Source: an uncultured Chloroflexus sp. (GTDB lineage Bacteria; Chloroflexota; Chloroflexia; Chloroflexales; Chloroflexaceae). From it: 35,223 nt of DNA. Position numbers and translations under genes: made by a program. Positions 31,784 to 35,223 of the stretch are shown in pieces. Location: assembly GCF_937951745.1 (NCBI RefSeq), contig NZ_CALFBQ010000026.1:1-35223 (forward strand), given 5' to 3'. The notes below the pieces were generated by a model. It was not told where the DNA came from, did no database searches, and saw nothing but the letters and a program-made list of their open reading frames with translations. How positions within the stretch are numbered: the stretch's first letter is position 1; each line of letters starts with the position of its first letter.

Positions 31784-32620
31784 CTACTGTAACGTGCCAG
31801 TGAAGTCCGGTGGGTAATCGTGGCTCACACCGCGGCGCACTTCGATCTCGCACGGTATACTGGCCTGCTGAAGCGTAGTGACCCACTCGAGCACCGGCTG
31901 GGAGAGGCTAGCGAGATCGCAGATCACTACATACCCCCGCAGGTGCCGATCAGTATTTGTGTGCAGCGGCTTGACCCGCTCTGGCCTGATCGCCGGCATA
32001 ACGGTAAAAAACCGGTTCACGGCGACTGTCCCGCTCAACGCCGCGCGCACCGCCAGCGCCGCTCCCATCGAAGAACCGGTGATAACCGTCACTGGCATCG
32101 GCGCTAGTGCAGCCAGATGCTGGCGAAGCTCGGCTAATGCCTGCGCTGTATCGGCCCAGTGGTAACGGTTAGAGGCCCAAAGCTGCGCCGATTGCAGCAT
32201 CGCTACCCGCTAGCCAAACGCCGTCGCCGGTTGCCAGTTCGCCATCACTTACGATACTGCTGCTTGTCATACCCGGCGCTGCGGAGTTGCCACGGCTTGC
32301 GCTTGCGCGTATCGCTGCTGAAACAGAACCTGTAACTTCGCGAACACCTCCGTGCCCCGCACGATATCGAGATCAGAATCGCGTAGCATCCGCTCGTGAT
32401 ACCAAAGACCACGATCGGCGGCTTGTTGTAGCCACCCGATCACACTGGTTCGATCGCCCGTGCAACCGGCAAGACACGCTCGCCGAAAGAAGAGATCGCT
32501 TTCGTATTGTCGGAATAGTGACATTCGCTGATCGATCAGCGTCGGTGCCGCCGCACACGAATGCTGGTTGTACCGTGCAAAGACCTGCGCGCGCAATCCG
32601 CGCAAGGCAGGTTCGGTCAT
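31784..32620 (-). pseudogene. Broken TPR + alpha/beta-hydrolase gene
   Basis: Two pieces remain in one direction. The 5' piece (32620 to 32267, 117 residues, GAGGAT before its ATG) has the TPR-like module seen in Chloroflexi fusions: VFARYN, LFFRRACLAGC, then GLWYHERMLRDSDLD. The 3' piece (32200 to 31784) has the nucleophile elbow VITGSSMGAALA and the catalytic His in GVSHDYP of an alpha/beta hydrolase. Between them, in the frame of the second piece, the translation reads NWQPATAFG, stop (TAG), RVAMLQSAQLW, where the family expects Trp (TGG) at the stop. A TAA lies farther upstream and the segment with the HG oxyanion motif is missing. The TPR piece could still be translated as a separate short protein. 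Confidence 0.7.
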
Positions 32621-32746
32621 TACGGTATCCTCGGATTGCACACTGGCAACGCACCATAGGCTGTCCATACGTGCGGTACATACGGCGTCGCTATCGAGTA
32701 TCGAAGCGGGTGCGTGTTGAGTACATAATATCGCGGTTTTACTTGG

Positions 32747-32775
32747 AGTGCGGCAGTCAAACTGCCGCACCACGT
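32747..32775. repeat. Palindrome GTGCGGCAG-TCAAA-CTGCCGCAC, inverted copy of the ndh hairpin
   Basis: The 23-bp core GTGCGGCAG/CTGCCGCAC matches 19370-19392 except that the 5-base centre is reversed (TCAAA here, TTTGA there), as expected for the same element in the opposite orientation. It is followed by CACGTGGTG. Confidence 0.7.
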
Positions 32776-32812
32776 GGTGCCTATGAGTTATCTTACCCCC
32801 GCCCGCTCATGC

Positions 32813-32818
32813 TACAAT
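32813..32818 (+). promoter_or_regulatory. -10-like box of the GH31 gene
   Basis: TACAAT at 32813-32818 with weak -35 choices (TTATCT at 32788-32793, spacer 19). It overlaps an in-frame ATG at 32817, which argues for the later ATG at 32871 as the true start. Confidence 0.35.
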
Positions 32819-32870
32819 GCCGCTACCCGTAGACAATTGGCGTCTGCGGCACGTAGACGGAGAGACGGCA

Positions 32871-34766
32871 ATGCGACATGAATTGCACAGTCCAGCCGGC
32901 ACGGTTGTGATCGATAACGCTGGCCGGATGGCCTTTTTCCACGAAGGGCGCGAGGTGCTACAGGGCTACGGCGCAGTAGCCCACGCCTATGGCGTTGATT
33001 TCCCGATCACCGGCGTCGCCAGCGCCAACGTCACCTTGCACCATGCCCGTATTCATTACACCACCACGCGCCCGGAAATCACGTTGCGCGCCGAGATCGA
33101 AGCCACGCCGACCGGGTTTCGCTTGGTCTGGTCGGGGCCACCCCACCTCCACGCCGTGCGCGTCGAATGGCAGCTCGATCCGGGCCGGCCATGGTATGGC
33201 ATGGGCGAACGTATCTTCCAACACTGGCCGCTCGATCGCGCGCCGGTCGTTTCCGATCCGTTCGAGCCGATCGATCATGGCCGCGATGGGACGTTGAACA
33301 TCGCTACCCCTTTCTGGCTCAATGCTGCTGGCACGGCGATCTTGCTTGAGGAAAGCGATGGCGAGTTAGCGGTGACGATGGATCGAGCAGGAGACGGCTT
33401 GTTGCGCATTACCAGCCGCGAAGCGCCGTCGCCGCCCAACCTTGGCTTTGACGAACGCTATGCGGCGCCCGGCCCCAGCCTCGCCAGCCACGTCATTCTA
33501 GCCGCCAATGCTCCGGCTGCGTTCTATGCCTCATTGCCGTTGCTTGGTCGCCCGACCGCCGCCCCGCCGCGCGATCTCTTCGCTCGCCCGATCTGGACAA
33601 CGTGGGCGCATTATAAGATGCACGTCACCCAGCGCGATGTGACTGAGTTCGCCACTCAAATCGTTGCTCGCGGCTACCCTTACTCAGTGCTTGAAATCGA
33701 TGACCGTTGGCAGCGCGGCTATGGCGCGTATGTGTTCGACCAACACAAATTTCCCGATCCGCGGGCAATGATTGACGAGTTACACGCCGCTGGTTTTAAG
33801 GTCACGCTCTGGACGCCGATCTTTTTCGATCCGGTTGATCCGGCCTTTGCTGTCGCCACCCGGCGCGGCTACCTGATTCGCCATCCCGCTGATGGCTCGC
33901 CCTATCTCGTGCGCTGGTGGCAAGGCTACGGCGGTGTGCTCGACTTGACCAATCCTGAAGCGGTGGCGTGGTGGCTGAGCGAACTGCGCGCGTTGCAAGC
34001 TGAAACCGGGGTTGACGGCTTCAAGTTTGACGCCGGCGAAGCCAACTTCATCCCGCCCGACGCCATCTGCTATGCACGTGAACCGCGCCGTCGCTACGCC
34101 GACCGCTACACCGAGTTTGTTGCCGACCACTTCGCCTACACTGAAGTGCGTGCCGGTTGGCGCAGCCAGCGCCGCGGCATCCTCTTTCGCGAGTGGGATA
34201 AGTGGAGCCGCTGGGGAATTGATAACGGCTTGCACAGCGTGCTGACGCAGGCACTAACTCTCAGTGTCTGCGGCTTTCCGTTCGTTTTGCCCGACATGAT
34301 CGGCGGCAACGCCTACCAAGATGAAGTGCCCGACGGCGAACTTATGGTGCGTTGGACGCAACTGAGCGCATTGTTGCCAACCATGCAATTCAGCGTCCAT
34401 CCGTGGCAGTACGGCGCTGAAGTTGACGCCATCTGCCGACAGTATGCCCACTTGCACACTGAACTCGACACGTATCTCGCTGAACTGATTGATGAAAACC
34501 TGCGTGATGGCACGCCCCTAGTGCGTCCGCTGTTCTGGCACGATCCTACCAATGAGCAGGCGCTGCGCTGCAACGACCAATTCCTGCTCGGCGCACGCTA
34601 CCTCGTGGCGCCGGTGGTGCAGCCGGGCCAGCGCCAACGCGATGTCTATCTGCCGGCAGGCGTCTGGCGCGATTACTGGAGCGGCGCGATCCATCAGGGG
34701 CCAGCGCTCTTGACCAATGTACCGGCGCCGCTGGCACAGATACCGCTGTTTGAGCGGCAGGAATAG
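32871..34766 (+). CDS. Glycoside hydrolase family 31 enzyme
   Basis: 631 residues from the ATG at 32871 (GGAGAG 7 nt upstream; an ATG at 32817 overlaps a -10 box). An N-terminal beta-sandwich (residues about 1-230, with WYGMGERIFQHWP) precedes the TIM barrel starting near 245 (RPIWTTWAHYK). The catalytic nucleophile is Asp in GFKFDAGE, near residue 387, and the acid/base is probably the Asp in WGIDNGL, near 451. PDMIGGNAY after it resembles the subgroup that includes human MYORG and bacterial YihQ-type relatives. EIDDRWQ is the conserved barrel strand. Family members cleave alpha-linked gluco-, xylo-, galacto- or sulfoquinovosides with retention; the substrate is not decided. No signal peptide, so probably cytosolic. 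Confidence 0.93.
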   Translation: MRHELHSPAGTVVIDNAGRMAFFHEGREVLQGYGAVAHAYGVDFPITGVASANVTLHHARIHYTTTRPEITLRAEIEATPTGFRLVWSGPPHLHAVRVEWQLDPGRPWYGMGERIFQHWPLDRAPVVSDPFEPIDHGRDGTLNIATPFWLNAAGTAILLEESDGELAVTMDRAGDGLLRITSREAPSPPNLGFDERYAAPGPSLASHVILAANAPAAFYASLPLLGRPTAAPPRDLFARPIWTTWAHYKMHVTQRDVTEFATQIVARGYPYSVLEIDDRWQRGYGAYVFDQHKFPDPRAMIDELHAAGFKVTLWTPIFFDPVDPAFAVATRRGYLIRHPADGSPYLVRWWQGYGGVLDLTNPEAVAWWLSELRALQAETGVDGFKFDAGEANFIPPDAICYAREPRRRYADRYTEFVADHFAYTEVRAGWRSQRRGILFREWDKWSRWGIDNGLHSVLTQALTLSVCGFPFVLPDMIGGNAYQDEVPDGELMVRWTQLSALLPTMQFSVHPWQYGAEVDAICRQYAHLHTELDTYLAELIDENLRDGTPLVRPLFWHDPTNEQALRCNDQFLLGARYLVAPVVQPGQRQRDVYLPAGVWRDYWSGAIHQGPALLTNVPAPLAQIPLFERQE

Positions 34767-34799
34767 GTCGGCCCGACAAGCCGCTACCCGCTCGCCGGT

Positions 34800-34932
34800 T
34801 GTCGTTGCAAGCCGTGTGCAGTGCGGCGAAGCAATCTCCCGCGAGCACGGATGAATCCTGCGCAGGCGTGCTTCCTGTCCTCCCATCTCCCGTATGTTGC
34901 GGCTGCGGGGGCTGCGCGCCCTCGCAATGACA
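34800..34932. repeat. MITE-like inverted-repeat element, copy 3
   Basis: 133 bp between TGTCGTTGCAAG (34800-34811) and CTCGCAATGACA (34921-34932), with GGCGAAGCAATCTCCC near the left end. Related to 4726-4835 and 19576-19697. Confidence 0.75.
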
Positions 34933-34956
34933 GACGCACCATGTCATTGCATACCG

Positions 34957-35223
34957 CTATTTATCTCCTCCCAACGCCACAAACGCGATCACCTCAGCCA
35001 CCCGCGCCCGCCATGCCGCCTCGTTGTGATCCGCGCCGGGAAATTTGCGCGTGATCCAATCGTGACCGTGCTGGTAACCAGCCCGCCGCATCCACTCGTC
35101 CATCCGCTGCTGGAACGGCTCATATTCGGCGTCAAGGCCAACCGTGCCGTAATCGAAGTAGAAGCGGTGGCGGCCCGGTGGCGGCAAGAGCGCAGCTAGT
35201 TCATCAACCAAGATATTGCCGCC
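34957..35223 (-). CDS. C-terminus of an alpha/beta-hydrolase-fold esterase (partial)
   Basis: The last 88 residues of a protein that continues beyond the window end. The sequence has FYFDYGTVGLDAEYEPFQQR, MRRAGYQHGHDWITRKFPGA and DHNEAAWRARVAEVIAFVAL. This fits the end of the esterase-D/enterochelin-esterase group, with the acidic residue in the 'GLDAEY' segment and the catalytic His in GADHNE. The substrate is not predictable. No downstream gene in the same direction; a MITE-like element lies just after the stop. Confidence 0.8.
   Translation of the reverse strand, partial: GGNILVDELAALLPPPGRHRFYFDYGTVGLDAEYEPFQQRMDEWMRRAGYQHGHDWITRKFPGADHNEAAWRARVAEVIAFVALGGDK

Noticed and set aside
1-35223. 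CRISPR array, tRNA or rRNA gene, transposase, integrase, phage genes
   Set aside because: No regularly spaced identical repeats, no tRNA-like cloverleaf with a TTCGANTC-type arm that I could recognise, and no mobile-element proteins in any frame. A tRNA search program would be needed to exclude RNA genes fully.

Overview
The window looks like chromosomal DNA of a filamentous Chloroflexota bacterium, most likely order Chloroflexales (Chloroflexus/Roseiflexus type). This rests on the GC-rich sequence, the style of the conserved hypothetical proteins, membrane-anchored STAS and PP2C signalling proteins, zinc-ribbon/FHA proteins, a short GNAT N-acetylglutamate synthase, and many small palindromic dispersed repeats between genes. 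There is no rRNA, tRNA or other phylogenetic marker, so the assignment is an inference. I see no CRISPR array, prophage or transposase gene.

Layout. 1-2.65 kb (+): a small nitrile-hydratase-leader-like protein, a membrane-anchored SpoIIE/PP2C phosphatase, and an overlapping helical protein with isoprenoid-synthase-like Asp motifs. 2.5-4.6 kb (-): a CrtC/AttH lipoprotein followed by a G3E (COG0523) GTPase. 5-7.6 kb: a Chloroflexi-type hypothetical protein (+), then a TerB-like protein coupled to dihydroorotase pyrC (-). 7.6-12.4 kb: a zinc-ribbon miniprotein with an elaborate leader, a 919-residue TPM/coiled-coil protein, a lipoprotein and a small membrane protein. 12.5-14.4 kb (-): an SDR and an RsbR-like STAS protein. 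14.6-17.8 kb (+): an orphan ParB, a patatin-like lipase and an ASCH protein. 18-19.3 kb: a type II NADH dehydrogenase. 19.9-23.9 kb (+): zinc-ribbon/FHA protein, ketopantoate-reductase-like protein, M24 peptidase and a second STAS protein. 24.0-28.9 kb (+): an arginine gene cluster (histidine phosphatase, argJ, a hypothetical protein, argH, argA). 29.1-31.8 kb: a small membrane protein, a beta-hydroxyacid dehydrogenase and a divergent class III CoA-transferase. 31.8-32.6 kb (-): remains of a TPR/alpha-beta-hydrolase gene. 32.9-34.8 kb (+): a GH31 glycosidase. 34.96 kb to the end (-): the C-terminus of an esterase.

The most interesting signal is upstream of the arginine cluster. A consensus-like promoter is followed by a ribosome binding site and a 35-codon reading frame with nine Arg codons, seven of them within eight consecutive codons. 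Directly after its stop codon come a terminator-like hairpin with a U-rich tail and segments able to form a competing antiterminator and a protector hairpin. This is the architecture of ribosome-mediated transcription attenuation, as in his/trp/leu leaders, but keyed to arginine and placed before argJ-argH-argA. I am not aware of a described arginine system of this kind in Chloroflexota.

Other points of note are two RsbR-like STAS proteins, one with Glu at the conserved phospho-Thr position; twin TGTACA palindromes before the zinc-ribbon gene; four copies of a 110-133 bp MITE-like element; several REP-like palindromes shared between distant intergenic regions; and a gene broken by an amber codon and an internal deletion.
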